Assembly: GCA_046728155.1 (NCBI GenBank)
Contig: JBKPDY010000006.1
Span: forward strand, 1 to 64,000
Length of the DNA: 64,000 nucleotides
Direction: 5' to 3'
Origin: CAWDLX01 sp046728155
Lineage (GTDB): Bacteria; Actinomycetota; Actinomycetes; Mycobacteriales; Micromonosporaceae
A program made the translations under genes and the position numbers. Below the pieces are notes generated by a model. That model saw only the letters and a program-made list of their open reading frames with translations. It searched no databases and was not told the origin of the DNA. This document shows, one piece after another, positions 17,362 through 25,874 of the stretch; the first letter of the stretch is position 1; each line of letters begins with the position of its first letter.

Positions 17362-18291
17362 CTATGACGGACCCGAAGTTCCCCAGCCCGCGTTGCGGAG
17401 GGCTTCGCGGATCTCGCCCGCGACGCGAAGGGCCTCGGTTCTGAGCGCGAAGGCAGGGTACCGGAGCACTATGTAGCCGTCCAGCTGCAGCGAGTTCGCC
17501 TTGATGGCGTCGTCCCACCACTGCCCGACGTCCAGGTGGTGGACGCCGTCGATCTCAACCGCGACCTTCCATGGCTCGAACGTTGCGTCCAGGTACCGTT
17601 GCCGTCCCTGCCTGTCCACCCGCGGAACCTGGCGGATCGGCGTGGGCAAGCCGAATCGCCGGCACAACGCATGAAAATCCAGCTCGGCCAGGCTGTGCGA
17701 TCCGCCGGCACACGCCTCCGCGGTGCGCAGTAGCAACGAGCGCCGCCTCGCGTTGGGGATGTCCTCGGCTACTCGGTGCACATCGGCCAGGGTCAGCAGC
17801 CGTTGCTGAAAGCTCGCGGCGATGATGAGCCGGGCTTCTTGATCGCTTCGGGCCCATTGCGAGGCATCCAGCAACGAGCGCGGCGGCAGCGTTGCCGGTG
17901 GCGTGAGGTGCCGCCCACTTTCGAGATCGGCCGCCATCCGGGTGCGATGCACCCGCACGCCCCTCGGCGCTTTGACCCGCAAGAAGTGAGGGACAAGGAT
18001 ATGACTCTCGCGCGAGTCGACTCCCCGCAGACCCCAGGCGCACAAGGCACTGAGGCCACCCAGACACCCCCGCCCATCGCCGACGGCAAGCACAGCTAGC
18101 CAAAGGCGCTGGCAGCCGGTCAACGGGCCGGCGTGCGTCACGTACACGCAGCGATGGACCCGTCGCCACCGACCCGACGCGGTCTTGTGGAGCAGCGCCT
18201 TCGGCGTCATATAACGCAGCGCCTGCGACCTGGTCAACACGCCGCTCTGGCGACCCAACAACTCAGCGAATCCACCATCATCGAAGCACAC
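17362..18291 (-). CDS. AbiEi/DUF559-type protein
   Basis: 309 residues. N-terminal region (LGRQSGVLTRSQALRYM...SGRWRRVHRCVYV) matches the AbiEi winged-helix domain of type IV antitoxins. The C-terminal region (YLDATFEPWKVAVEIDGVHH...GYIVLRYPAF) matches the DUF559/very-short-patch-repair endonuclease-like fold, with the acidic residues D and E-x-D expected of a PD-(D/E)XK core. Such stand-alone proteins are common in actinomycetes, and their activity is uncertain. No toxin partner is adjacent. Confidence 0.8.
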   Translation of the reverse strand: MCFDDGGFAELLGRQSGVLTRSQALRYMTPKALLHKTASGRWRRVHRCVYVTHAGPLTGCQRLWLAVLAVGDGRGCLGGLSALCAWGLRGVDSRESHILVPHFLRVKAPRGVRVHRTRMAADLESGRHLTPPATLPPRSLLDASQWARSDQEARLIIAASFQQRLLTLADVHRVAEDIPNARRRSLLLRTAEACAGGSHSLAELDFHALCRRFGLPTPIRQVPRVDRQGRQRYLDATFEPWKVAVEIDGVHHLDVGQWWDDAIKANSLQLDGYIVLRYPAFALRTEALRVAGEIREALRNAGWGTSGPS

Positions 18292-18462
18292 CCACCAAGT
18301 CTGTCGCCAAATCAGGCCCTACGACCGAATCACGTTTCTTCTGTGGACAACGGAGCGGCTGGGTCATCCGGGATCCCCCATGACGGACCTGGATTTCCCC
18401 AGCCCCAGGGAAGCCGGCGCTGTTCGCGAAGGCTCGCCATGGCGGACCTGCAGCTTCCCAGC
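17364..18462. repeat. Three related copies of a short GGTCCGTCAT-type sequence
   Basis: Copies at 17364-17387, 18378-18402 and 18439-18462 share, on the minus strand, the pattern GGCTGGG(G)AA..T(G)C..GGTCCG(T/C)CAT. The first covers the 3' end of the AbiEi-like gene; the other two lie upstream of its start. The entry spans all three; the sequence between them is the gene. Confidence 0.5.
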
Positions 18463-18490
18463 CAACAGGGAGCACGCTCACAATGACGAC

Positions 18491-19030
18491 ATGGCGCGCA
18501 CCGTGGGTCTGTACAGCCGCACCGGTTCGGCAGTCGCTGTCGTGATCGACGATGTCACGCTTGTAAGTCGCTGGGACCTCGACCTCACGGAAGGACGGGT
18601 TCCCGCGCAGGTGTGCCACGTCGCAGCCGACCTGCCGCGGCCAGAGGCCGAGCAACTGCTGCGCCGGGTCGTCAACGTCGTTACCGACACCGCCCAGCAC
18701 CGGCTCCGGGAACTACTCGCCGACGTCGGAGCTGTCGATGCTGTGGCTGTCGTGGTCGGCGACCATCCGGTGCCGGAGTCGCTCTCCGCGATCCTCGCCT
18801 CGCACACCCTCATGCACGCCGCCGAGGGGCAGCTCTACCGGGACGCGCTGCTCGACGCGGCGGCAGCGTTGGGTCAACGCGGAATCGGGTTGCCCCGCAA
18901 ACTTGCGCAATCTCAGCTCGACGGCGATATGGCCGATGTGATCCGTAGGATGGGCGCGTCGGCGGGGCCACCCTGGCGCAAGGAGCACAAGCTCGCCGCG
19001 GTCGCGGCGCTGACCGCCGCAGCGGCCTGA
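18491..19030 (+). CDS. Unrecognised actinobacterial protein
   Basis: 179 residues from ATG 18491; the upstream open frame starts inside the short repeats. Alternating strands and helices (GLYSRTGSAVAVVIDDVTLVSRWDL, then ELLADVGAVDAVAVVVG) give an alpha/beta fold. Ends in an Ala-rich helix. No motif recognised. It ends 13 nt before the hydrolase gene and is probably cotranscribed with it. Confidence 0.65.
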   Translation: MARTVGLYSRTGSAVAVVIDDVTLVSRWDLDLTEGRVPAQVCHVAADLPRPEAEQLLRRVVNVVTDTAQHRLRELLADVGAVDAVAVVVGDHPVPESLSAILASHTLMHAAEGQLYRDALLDAAAALGQRGIGLPRKLAQSQLDGDMADVIRRMGASAGPPWRKEHKLAAVAALTAAAA

Positions 19031-19043
19031 TCACCGCCCCGCT

Positions 19044-19802
19044 GTGGCAGACTTCGCAGGCGTGGACGGCGACGTCTGGGTACGAAGCGGCGGCAGCGGC
19101 GAGTCTCAACTGCTGCTGTTGCACGGCCTCGGCGCCACCGGAGATGTGTGGAACGGGTGGCTGCCGTTGTTGCACGATCGCTGGCGCTGGATCGTGCCCG
19201 ACCTACCCGGTCACGGACGGTCGGGCCACAGGCTCCGCTACACGTTCGAGGATTTCGCGGCAGCGGTGGCGACCGTGCTGAGGCCAGGGGCGACCGTCGT
19301 GTTTGGACACTCTCTGGGTGGGGTGGTCGGGCTGGCGCTGGCCAAGGCAACGGGAACCGCCGTCACGGCTGTGGTCGGCCTCGGCATCAAGGTGGCCTGG
19401 ACAGCCGAGGACCTTAGTCAGGCGCGGGCCCTCGCCGACCGGCCGATCACCTGGTACGCCACGCGGGACGAGGCCGCAGCCCGTTACCTGCGGGTCTCGG
19501 GACTCGCCGGCCTCTTGTCGGTGGACGACGGATCGGTCGATGCCGGTCTCGTCGAACTGGGCGGCCGGTGGAGGCTCGCGATGGACCCGGGGACGTTCGC
19601 GGTCGGAGCACCCGACATGCCCCGGCTGCTGTCCGATTGCGACGCCGAGGTCGTTCTGGCCCGGGGCGAGCTCGACCACATGAACACCGACGACCAACTG
19701 TCGGCATTGGGCACCCGCACCGCCACGCTCCCGGGCCTCGGTCACAACGCCCACGTCGAGAGCCCTCAGCGGGTGATAGGCCTGCTCGACCCGTACGGTT
19801 GA
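19044..19802 (+). CDS. Alpha/beta hydrolase
   Basis: 252 residues (GTG start at 19044; GTG 19062 is an alternative). Canonical fold: oxyanion region LLLLHGLGATGDVW, DLPGHGRSG, nucleophile elbow FGHSLGGVVG (Ser near 93), acid region around ARGELDHM and catalytic His in LPGLGHNAHVESP. A soluble hydrolase of unknown ester or related substrate, without a lid insertion large enough to suggest a lipase. Confidence 0.9.
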   Translation: MADFAGVDGDVWVRSGGSGESQLLLLHGLGATGDVWNGWLPLLHDRWRWIVPDLPGHGRSGHRLRYTFEDFAAAVATVLRPGATVVFGHSLGGVVGLALAKATGTAVTAVVGLGIKVAWTAEDLSQARALADRPITWYATRDEAAARYLRVSGLAGLLSVDDGSVDAGLVELGGRWRLAMDPGTFAVGAPDMPRLLSDCDAEVVLARGELDHMNTDDQLSALGTRTATLPGLGHNAHVESPQRVIGLLDPYG

Positions 19803-19910
19803 CACCGCTGATCACCTTTCGCCGTTACCGACGCCTGCCACAAGTATCGATGATGTAGAGACAGCGATCCTGTTCCGAGAACTGTCCACCGGTCGGGAGA
19901 TAATGAGGCG

Positions 19911-20669
19911 ATGCTCGTACGGGACGCGGTTGTGCTGGTCACGGGCGCGTCTTCCGGGATCGGGCGAGCCGCCGCCGAGTTGCTGGGCGCCCGGGAGGCG
20001 AGGCTACTTCTGCATGGCCGCGACGAGGCGGCACTGACCGCGCTGGCCAACCGTACCGGGGGCACGCCCTTCGTCGCCGACCTCGCCGAACCGGGTGCGG
20101 CGCACCGGCTGGCGACGCAGGCGCTGGCCGCCGCCGGCCGGGTGGACGTGCTCGTCGCCAACGCGGGCTTCGGCTTCGCCGGGCCTCTGTCCACGATGGA
20201 CACAGACCGCTCGGTCGCGATGATAGCCACGAACCTCGCCGCGCCGATCGAGCTGACCCGCGAGCTACTGCCGGGGATGGTGGCACGGGGGAGCGGGCAC
20301 CTGGTGTACGTCACCTCCATCGCCGGACGCACCGGGGTGGCCGGTGAGGCAGTGTACTCCGCGACCAAGGCCGGATTGGACGCCTTCGCCGAAAGCCTCC
20401 GTCTGGAGTTACACGGCACCGGGGTGAGCGTGGGAGTGCTCATCCCGGGCGTTGTCGCGACGCCGTTCTTCGAGCGCCGGGGGCGCCCGTACACGCGTCG
20501 CCGGCCACGCCCGCTTGCTGCGGACACGGTCGCGGCAGCGCTGGTGCGGCTCATCGAGACCGGCGACGCCGAGGCGTACCAGCCGCGGTGGCTGCGCCTG
20601 CCGGTGGCGATCCGTGGGACTGCGCCCGGGCTGTACCGCCGCCTCGCGCGTCGCTTCGGAGGAAGCTGA
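19911..20669 (+). CDS. Short-chain dehydrogenase/reductase
   Basis: 252 residues. Classical SDR motifs: TGASSGIG (NAD(P)-binding), NAGFGFAG, Ser near 140 in VTSIAGRTG and YSATKAG with the catalytic Tyr and Lys near 153/157. Probably leaderless: GATAAT at 19899-19904 lies 6 nt before the ATG. The C-terminal YTRRRPRPLAADTVAAALVRLIE is typical of classical SDRs of the DltE/YdfG-like group. Substrate unknown. Confidence 0.92.
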   Translation: MLVRDAVVLVTGASSGIGRAAAELLGAREARLLLHGRDEAALTALANRTGGTPFVADLAEPGAAHRLATQALAAAGRVDVLVANAGFGFAGPLSTMDTDRSVAMIATNLAAPIELTRELLPGMVARGSGHLVYVTSIAGRTGVAGEAVYSATKAGLDAFAESLRLELHGTGVSVGVLIPGVVATPFFERRGRPYTRRRPRPLAADTVAAALVRLIETGDAEAYQPRWLRLPVAIRGTAPGLYRRLARRFGGS

Positions 20670-20761
20670 GCCCACGCCTGCTCGCCCGGTGTCAGTGAGC
20701 GCGCCGGCCTATTCAGAATCGGTTAGTACACTGTCCGGGCAGACGATCGGGGAGATTATCC

Positions 20762-21712
20762 GTGCTCTTTGCCGTGAGCTTCGCCATCCTCGCGGCGTTC
20801 CTCTTTGCCGTGTCGGCCTCGTTGCAGCAGCATGCCGCACGGGAGGCGGTCCGGCCGTACGAGCGACGCCAGGCTCGCGTCCTGGCGAACCGGGGGCTCC
20901 GGCGTACGACCGTCTTCGTCGGGCTGTTGCGGCTGCTGCGGCGGCTGGTTCGGCGACCGTTGTGGCTGTTCGGCTGGTTCACCAACCTCATCGGGTTCGG
21001 CGTTCAGGCGCTCGCCCTGCATTTCGGCTCGGTAGCGCTGGTGCAGCCAGTGCTCGTAACGCAGCTGCTCTTCGCTCTTCCCATGGCGGCGGCCTGGCAA
21101 CGGCGCCGGCCGGGCACACGTGACTGGACGTCGTCCGTCCTGATCTGCGGGGGGTTGGTGGTGTTCCTCGCCGTTCGGGGCGTTGCCCCGGTCGCGGACC
21201 ACGCCGACCGGGTGAAGTTGGCCTGGGGTTGCATCGCGGCCGCGGCCGCGGTCGCGGTGTTGTTGCTGGGCTGTGTCGGCATGCCGCCGCTCGTGCGGGC
21301 CGCGATGATCGCGGTCGGGGCGGGACTGTGTTTCGCCGTCAGCGCCGCGATGATCAAACTGACCAGCGACGACCTGCTGCAGGCCGGGGTCGCCGCGACC
21401 GCCCGCGACTGGCCCGGATATGTGTTGGCCGCATCGACCCTGTGCGGGCTGCTGCTGGAACAGGGCGCCTTCGCGGCTGGCTCACTTGCCTCAGCGATCG
21501 CGGCGATGTCCATCGCGAATCCGGTGGCGAGCTACCTACTGGGCGTGTTCGCCTTCGGCGTGGCGCCACCCGAAGGGTCAGGACCTCTTGCCGGTTTGGC
21601 CGGGGCTGCTGTGTTGATCAGTCTCGGGGCGGTAGGGTTGGCGCACTCGCCGATCGTGCGATCCGAAGCAATACCAGACAGACTCGCTGGTGACCGGCCC
21701 GTATACGCCTGA
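20762..21712 (+). CDS. DMT-superfamily (EamA-like) membrane transporter
   Basis: 316 residues, GTG start preceded by GGGGAG. About nine to ten hydrophobic helices. The first helix ends SASLQQHAAREA, a signature of actinobacterial DMT family proteins; PVLVTQLLFALPMAAAWQRRR and the C-terminal half repeat this topology. A TACACT -10-like box lies about 40 nt upstream. Substrate unknown. The next membrane-protein gene follows after 23 bp. Confidence 0.8.
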   Translation: MLFAVSFAILAAFLFAVSASLQQHAAREAVRPYERRQARVLANRGLRRTTVFVGLLRLLRRLVRRPLWLFGWFTNLIGFGVQALALHFGSVALVQPVLVTQLLFALPMAAAWQRRRPGTRDWTSSVLICGGLVVFLAVRGVAPVADHADRVKLAWGCIAAAAAVAVLLLGCVGMPPLVRAAMIAVGAGLCFAVSAAMIKLTSDDLLQAGVAATARDWPGYVLAASTLCGLLLEQGAFAAGSLASAIAAMSIANPVASYLLGVFAFGVAPPEGSGPLAGLAGAAVLISLGAVGLAHSPIVRSEAIPDRLAGDRPVYA

Positions 21713-21735
21713 CTACTACCCCGGACGCACAACTT

Positions 21736-22407
21736 ATGCTTGCGAGCCCCGACCAACCCGTACACGTCATCCACATCGGCGCGCTGCGGCCGGCGATGTT
21801 ACGTGCCGGTCGACTCTTCGCCGAGACGGTGCTCATCCCGACCGCGCTTCTCGTGGTACTCCTGAACACCGTCGGCCTCGTCGCCGGACTGTCCGCGGTG
21901 CTCGGCTGGTGTGTGGTAACCGTCACCGTGCGCTGGATCCGTGGCCGTCACCTGCCCGGCACCCTGCTCCTATGCGCCGGTTCGCTCTGCACCCGGGCCA
22001 TCGTCGCCATGGTGTTGTCCAGCGCACTGGTCTACCTCATCCAGCCAGTCATCGGCTCCATCTTCATGGCCCTGCTCTTCCTCGGCAGTGCGCTGCTCGG
22101 ACGCCCGATCACGATGCGGCTCGCCCGGGACTTCATCGCGCTCCCGGTTCAGCTGCTGCACCATCCGGGGGTGCGGCGGGTGTTCACCCAGACGGCCGCG
22201 CTCTGGGGGGCCGGCCGGCTCATCGACGCCGGCATGAACTTTGGCGCGCTTCGGTTCGGCATCACCGCCGGCCTGCTCTCCCGCGGGTTGCTCAGCGGAG
22301 TGCTCACCGCGCTGATGATCGTGGTGTGTGCCGCGTGGGGCGCACGCTCCCTGCGTCGACTGCCGGACATCAAATTCCGGTTCGGGCGGCCTCCAACCCC
22401 GGCGTGA
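21736..22407 (+). CDS. VC0807-like integral membrane protein
   Basis: 223 residues with four to five membrane helices. The segment MALLFLGSALLGRPITMRLARDF is characteristic of VC0807/intracellular-septation-A-like proteins annotated in actinomycetes. Function unknown. Follows the transporter gene on the same strand. Confidence 0.7.
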   Translation: MLASPDQPVHVIHIGALRPAMLRAGRLFAETVLIPTALLVVLLNTVGLVAGLSAVLGWCVVTVTVRWIRGRHLPGTLLLCAGSLCTRAIVAMVLSSALVYLIQPVIGSIFMALLFLGSALLGRPITMRLARDFIALPVQLLHHPGVRRVFTQTAALWGAGRLIDAGMNFGALRFGITAGLLSRGLLSGVLTALMIVVCAAWGARSLRRLPDIKFRFGRPPTPA

Positions 22408-22473
22408 GCAAACGACCCGGTGGCTTTTGGCGCCGTCCGACAAGCAACGGCCACTGGAACGTGTTACAAGACG

Positions 22474-24639
22474 ATGGTGGTCCTTCGAGCGCCCGCGGCT
22501 GGCCGACGGACGCTCAATGACGCCCCCCGACCGCCGGCACTCGGGGAACTCGGGATAGGACTGTTGACGTTCGCACTCTATGTCCTGGTCGAGGGTCTCG
22601 GGGGTCCGGGTCGCGAGGATGCGGCGCAACAAAACGGGCGGGCTCTGCTCGCGATCGAGAAGCGGCTGCACATTCCGGTCGAGGTCTGGCTGAACACGTG
22701 GCTGACCCCGCATGCGTTACTGCGGCTCATCGCCGACTACGAGTACGCCTTCACCTACATCGTGACCGCGCTCTGGCTGCTGGTCTGGCTCTACCGTCGG
22801 CGGCCGAACACGTACCGATGGGCCCGCAGCTCATTCGTGCTGCTCAACATCATCGCCCTGGCCTGCTTCGCTCTCTACCCGGTTGCTCCTCCTCGACTGC
22901 TCGCCGGCACCCAGTTCGTTGACACCGTCAGCGCCGACGGCACCTGGGGTTCGTGGGGTTCGCCGGTGGTGGCCCGGGCCAACCAGTTGGCCGCCATGCC
23001 GTCGCTGCACATCGCCTGGGCACTGTGGGTCAGCGTGGTCCTCGCCTGCATCTCCGGCCGCTGGTGGGTTCAGGCGTTGAGTGCATGGCACGTCACGGTG
23101 ACCGCCGTGGTCATCATGGCCACCGCCAACCACTTCGTCCTCGACGCGTTCGGCGGAGCCTTCCTGGTGTTCCTGGCGATTGCGTTGATGTCGCTGGTGC
23201 GCGATCGTCCCGGCACCGCGCCCCGGGTCGCCGGCGCCGATGCCTTCTTCCTGTACGTGGAATCATCGACGGCCCCGCAGCACGTCGGTGGCCTGGTGGT
23301 GCTCGACGACTCAGGCCAGGGTTTCCGGGACCGGCTGCGAGCGACCATTGAGACGCACGTCGACGAGCTGCCCCGCTTCCGGCAACGCCTCTCGGCATCG
23401 TCGGGCTGGCGCCGGCCTCGCTGGTTGGCCGCATCCGAGGTGGATTGGGACTGGCACGTACCGGTGTGGGAACTGGACGGCGGCGGCATGGCCGCGCTGC
23501 ACGATCTCGTGGCGCGGATCCAGGCGGCCCCACTCCCCCGCGACCGTCCACTATGGAGATTTGGCGCGGTGACCGGTTTCGCTCCCGGCAAGGTCGCGGC
23601 GTTGCTGGTCGTCCACCACACCGTCGCCGACGGAATCGGGACGATCGCGCAGGCGTTCAGGCTGATCGAACCAGTTCCGTCAATGCCATCCGGTTCGGCC
23701 CACGCTCGCCGCCCGGGACCCCTCCGACGTGCCGCCGCGACCGTGTCCGGCCTGCTGCAGCTGGCCGCTGATGGCGCGACCCGCTGCCGCCTACCGACGG
23801 GTGACAGTGCCGAGCGCAGGTACGTCACGCTCGCCGTCGAGCTGTCGACGCTCCGGGCGATCGCGCGGACGTTCCGCGTACGCGTGAGTGACGTTCTCCT
23901 GACCGCGGTCGGTGGTGCAGTGCGGCGGTTGCTGGGTCCCGCGACCGTACCGCCGTACCTGCGGACAGCGGTCCCACTGATGATGCGCGTGCCAGACAGT
24001 GCGGCCGAGGGGAATGCGACCGCGGCAGTGATCATCGACCTGCCGTGGCGCGAAGCGTCCGAAGTGCATCGTCTACAGGAGACGGCTCGCCGCAGCCGGC
24101 GACTGCGAACTGGAAGCCGCGCCCTCGCCGCGCGATTCGTCATGAGCACCGGCTGCGCGGTCCTGCCCCCGCCGATGCTCGCCTGGTTCGCCCGTACGGT
24201 GTACGGGCATCGGTTCTTCCAGGCAATCGTCAGCAACATGCCCGGACCGGTCGGCCGCTACCGCCTGGCCGGTGCGACCATGGAGGAGGTCTACCCGGTC
24301 CTGCCGCTGGCTCCGCGGGTCCCCTTGGCGGCCGGGATAATCGGTTGGGACGGCACGCTCTTCTTCGGAGTCAGTGCCGACCCGGCTCTCGTTGCGGACG
24401 CGGATCTGTTCGCGGCCGCGCTCCTGGACTGCCTTGACGAGCTGTCCGTCGGCGCTCGGGCGGCCCGGGCGACACTAGGCGCCGAGCCGCCGGACCGGTT
24501 GGTCACGGCATCCTTCATCAGTCGGGTCGCGCCCGAGTCTCCGCCGCGGATATCGGCCGACGGTCGGCTCCAGGCCAGCGCGAGCAGGAGCTGGGCCCGC
24601 CCTTTGGGTGAGTCCAATGTGGATCCGAACAGCGTATGA
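22474..24639 (+). CDS. PAP2-phosphatase / wax ester synthase-DGAT fusion
   Basis: 721 residues from ATG 22474 (an earlier in-frame GTG at 22420 is possible; neither has a good Shine-Dalgarno). The N-terminal about 240 residues form a membrane PAP2/inositol-phosphorylceramide-synthase-like domain with YPVAPPRLL, MPSLHIAWALW (catalytic His) and ATANHFVLDAFGG (second His). The C-terminal about 430 residues are a WS/DGAT acyltransferase with the active-site HHTVADG near residue 380 and the C-terminal NMPGPVG...L..VYPVLPL motif. It would couple phosphatidate dephosphorylation to triacylglycerol or wax ester formation. Its last 349 nt overlap the convergent PucR-type gene. Confidence 0.88.
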   Translation: MVVLRAPAAGRRTLNDAPRPPALGELGIGLLTFALYVLVEGLGGPGREDAAQQNGRALLAIEKRLHIPVEVWLNTWLTPHALLRLIADYEYAFTYIVTALWLLVWLYRRRPNTYRWARSSFVLLNIIALACFALYPVAPPRLLAGTQFVDTVSADGTWGSWGSPVVARANQLAAMPSLHIAWALWVSVVLACISGRWWVQALSAWHVTVTAVVIMATANHFVLDAFGGAFLVFLAIALMSLVRDRPGTAPRVAGADAFFLYVESSTAPQHVGGLVVLDDSGQGFRDRLRATIETHVDELPRFRQRLSASSGWRRPRWLAASEVDWDWHVPVWELDGGGMAALHDLVARIQAAPLPRDRPLWRFGAVTGFAPGKVAALLVVHHTVADGIGTIAQAFRLIEPVPSMPSGSAHARRPGPLRRAAATVSGLLQLAADGATRCRLPTGDSAERRYVTLAVELSTLRAIARTFRVRVSDVLLTAVGGAVRRLLGPATVPPYLRTAVPLMMRVPDSAAEGNATAAVIIDLPWREASEVHRLQETARRSRRLRTGSRALAARFVMSTGCAVLPPPMLAWFARTVYGHRFFQAIVSNMPGPVGRYRLAGATMEEVYPVLPLAPRVPLAAGIIGWDGTLFFGVSADPALVADADLFAAALLDCLDELSVGARAARATLGAEPPDRLVTASFISRVAPESPPRISADGRLQASASRSWARPLGESNVDPNSV

Positions 24640-25739
24640 AGTTGGCCCATCCGGTACCGGACGGTCTGTGGATGCACGTGCAGCTCGGCCGCCATCGCCC
24701 GCCGGTCGCCGAAGTGGCGGAGCCATGCCGTCAGCGTCTCGATGAGACGCTCGCGGGTCGCCGGCGACTGATCGTCCAGAGGTGCCAGCACACGGCGGCG
24801 CAGGGCGGCGAGCAGTCTCGGGTCGCGGTGCACGAGAATTGCGTCGAGGTGCTCGTCGGCGAAGACAGGGTCGTCGTCGAGCAGGCCGCCGCGCTGCAAC
24901 TCCGCCGCGGTCTCGGCGATGAGCACGCTCGCCGGCAGGTGTTCGAGAAGGACCGGGTGACCTACGACCGCGCGGGCCCCGCGCAACGCCCGTACCAGCC
25001 GGCCCCGCCGGCCGGGCCCGTCCGGATCGGGGACGATCGCGCCGATCAGATTCCGCCGACGCACGGGCAGGCAGGAACTGTCCAACCTGGACAGGAACGT
25101 CTGGCCGATGGGATTGTCCGGGTCGATGAGGATCACGGCCGCCTCCGCCGGCAAGGGCCATCCCGCGCGCATCGCGGCGCCCCGAACAGCGACGAGGTCG
25201 GAGCGGCCCGAGAGCAGCAGGTCGACCAGCTCCTCACGCCGGCGTTCACGCTCCGCCACCGCCTCCGACTGCTCCCACACGTATCCCCGGGCGGAGGCCG
25301 AGGACAGCTGGTCGATGAAGACGAAGACCGCTTCCGCGAGAGCGGCCAGGGCGGCGGGCTCGACCCCGAGCTCGAGGGCGGCCTTCGAGACGTGACGCCA
25401 CGCGACCCGCCCGCCCACCTGATACGCGGAGAGCAGTGACGTCAGATCCCTGCCCTCGCGGCACTCCAATCGGCCGATCTCCTCGAAGAGCGGGATATGG
25501 GGAGCGGAATCGGCGTCGGAGAGCGCCCCTGGTTGGTCGGCCAACTCCACCAGCCAGGTCAGGAACGCACGAGCGGCGGCCGTCACCTCGCCCTGCTCGT
25601 GGGCGAGAAATTCCGCGTAGTCCGGCCACTCCAACCGGAACTGTTGCCGTACCTCGGTGAGAATGGCCGGCAAATGGTCGTTCAGCGCGGGCATTAGTCG
25701 CGCGAGATCGCTACTCGACAGGTTTCGCGGTACGTCCAT
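24291..25739 (-). CDS. PucR-type helix-turn-helix regulator
   Basis: 482 residues. Residues about 1-160 are helical (RsbRD-like sensory N-terminus), the middle is a CdaR/GGDEF-like alpha-beta domain (AVILIDPDNPIGQTF...), and the PucR C-terminal HTH is near residue 335-385 (LIETLTAWLRHFGDRRAMAAELHVHPQTVRYRMGQL). The remaining about 90 residues are a low-complexity Ser/Arg/Ala-rich tail whose DNA is the antisense of the acyltransferase 3' end. It is divergent from hpnC, 135 bp away, so it might regulate the hopanoid operon (inference). Confidence 0.85.
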   Translation of the reverse strand: MDVPRNLSSSDLARLMPALNDHLPAILTEVRQQFRLEWPDYAEFLAHEQGEVTAAARAFLTWLVELADQPGALSDADSAPHIPLFEEIGRLECREGRDLTSLLSAYQVGGRVAWRHVSKAALELGVEPAALAALAEAVFVFIDQLSSASARGYVWEQSEAVAERERRREELVDLLLSGRSDLVAVRGAAMRAGWPLPAEAAVILIDPDNPIGQTFLSRLDSSCLPVRRRNLIGAIVPDPDGPGRRGRLVRALRGARAVVGHPVLLEHLPASVLIAETAAELQRGGLLDDDPVFADEHLDAILVHRDPRLLAALRRRVLAPLDDQSPATRERLIETLTAWLRHFGDRRAMAAELHVHPQTVRYRMGQLHTLFGSTLDSPKGRAQLLLALAWSRPSADIRGGDSGATRLMKDAVTNRSGGSAPSVARAARAPTDSSSRQSRSAAANRSASATRAGSALTPKKSVPSQPIIPAAKGTRGASGRTG

Positions 25740-25874
25740 CCCCTCTGGTGTACCTCATCTCCGCCCTGTTCCGCACGTCACGGACCGCTTTGTACGTCTG
25801 TGACAACTCCTCGAACAGGTTTTACCGCGTGGATGTACAGACTCGTACGGCAGTCGCAGGTCAGCATCGAGAGC

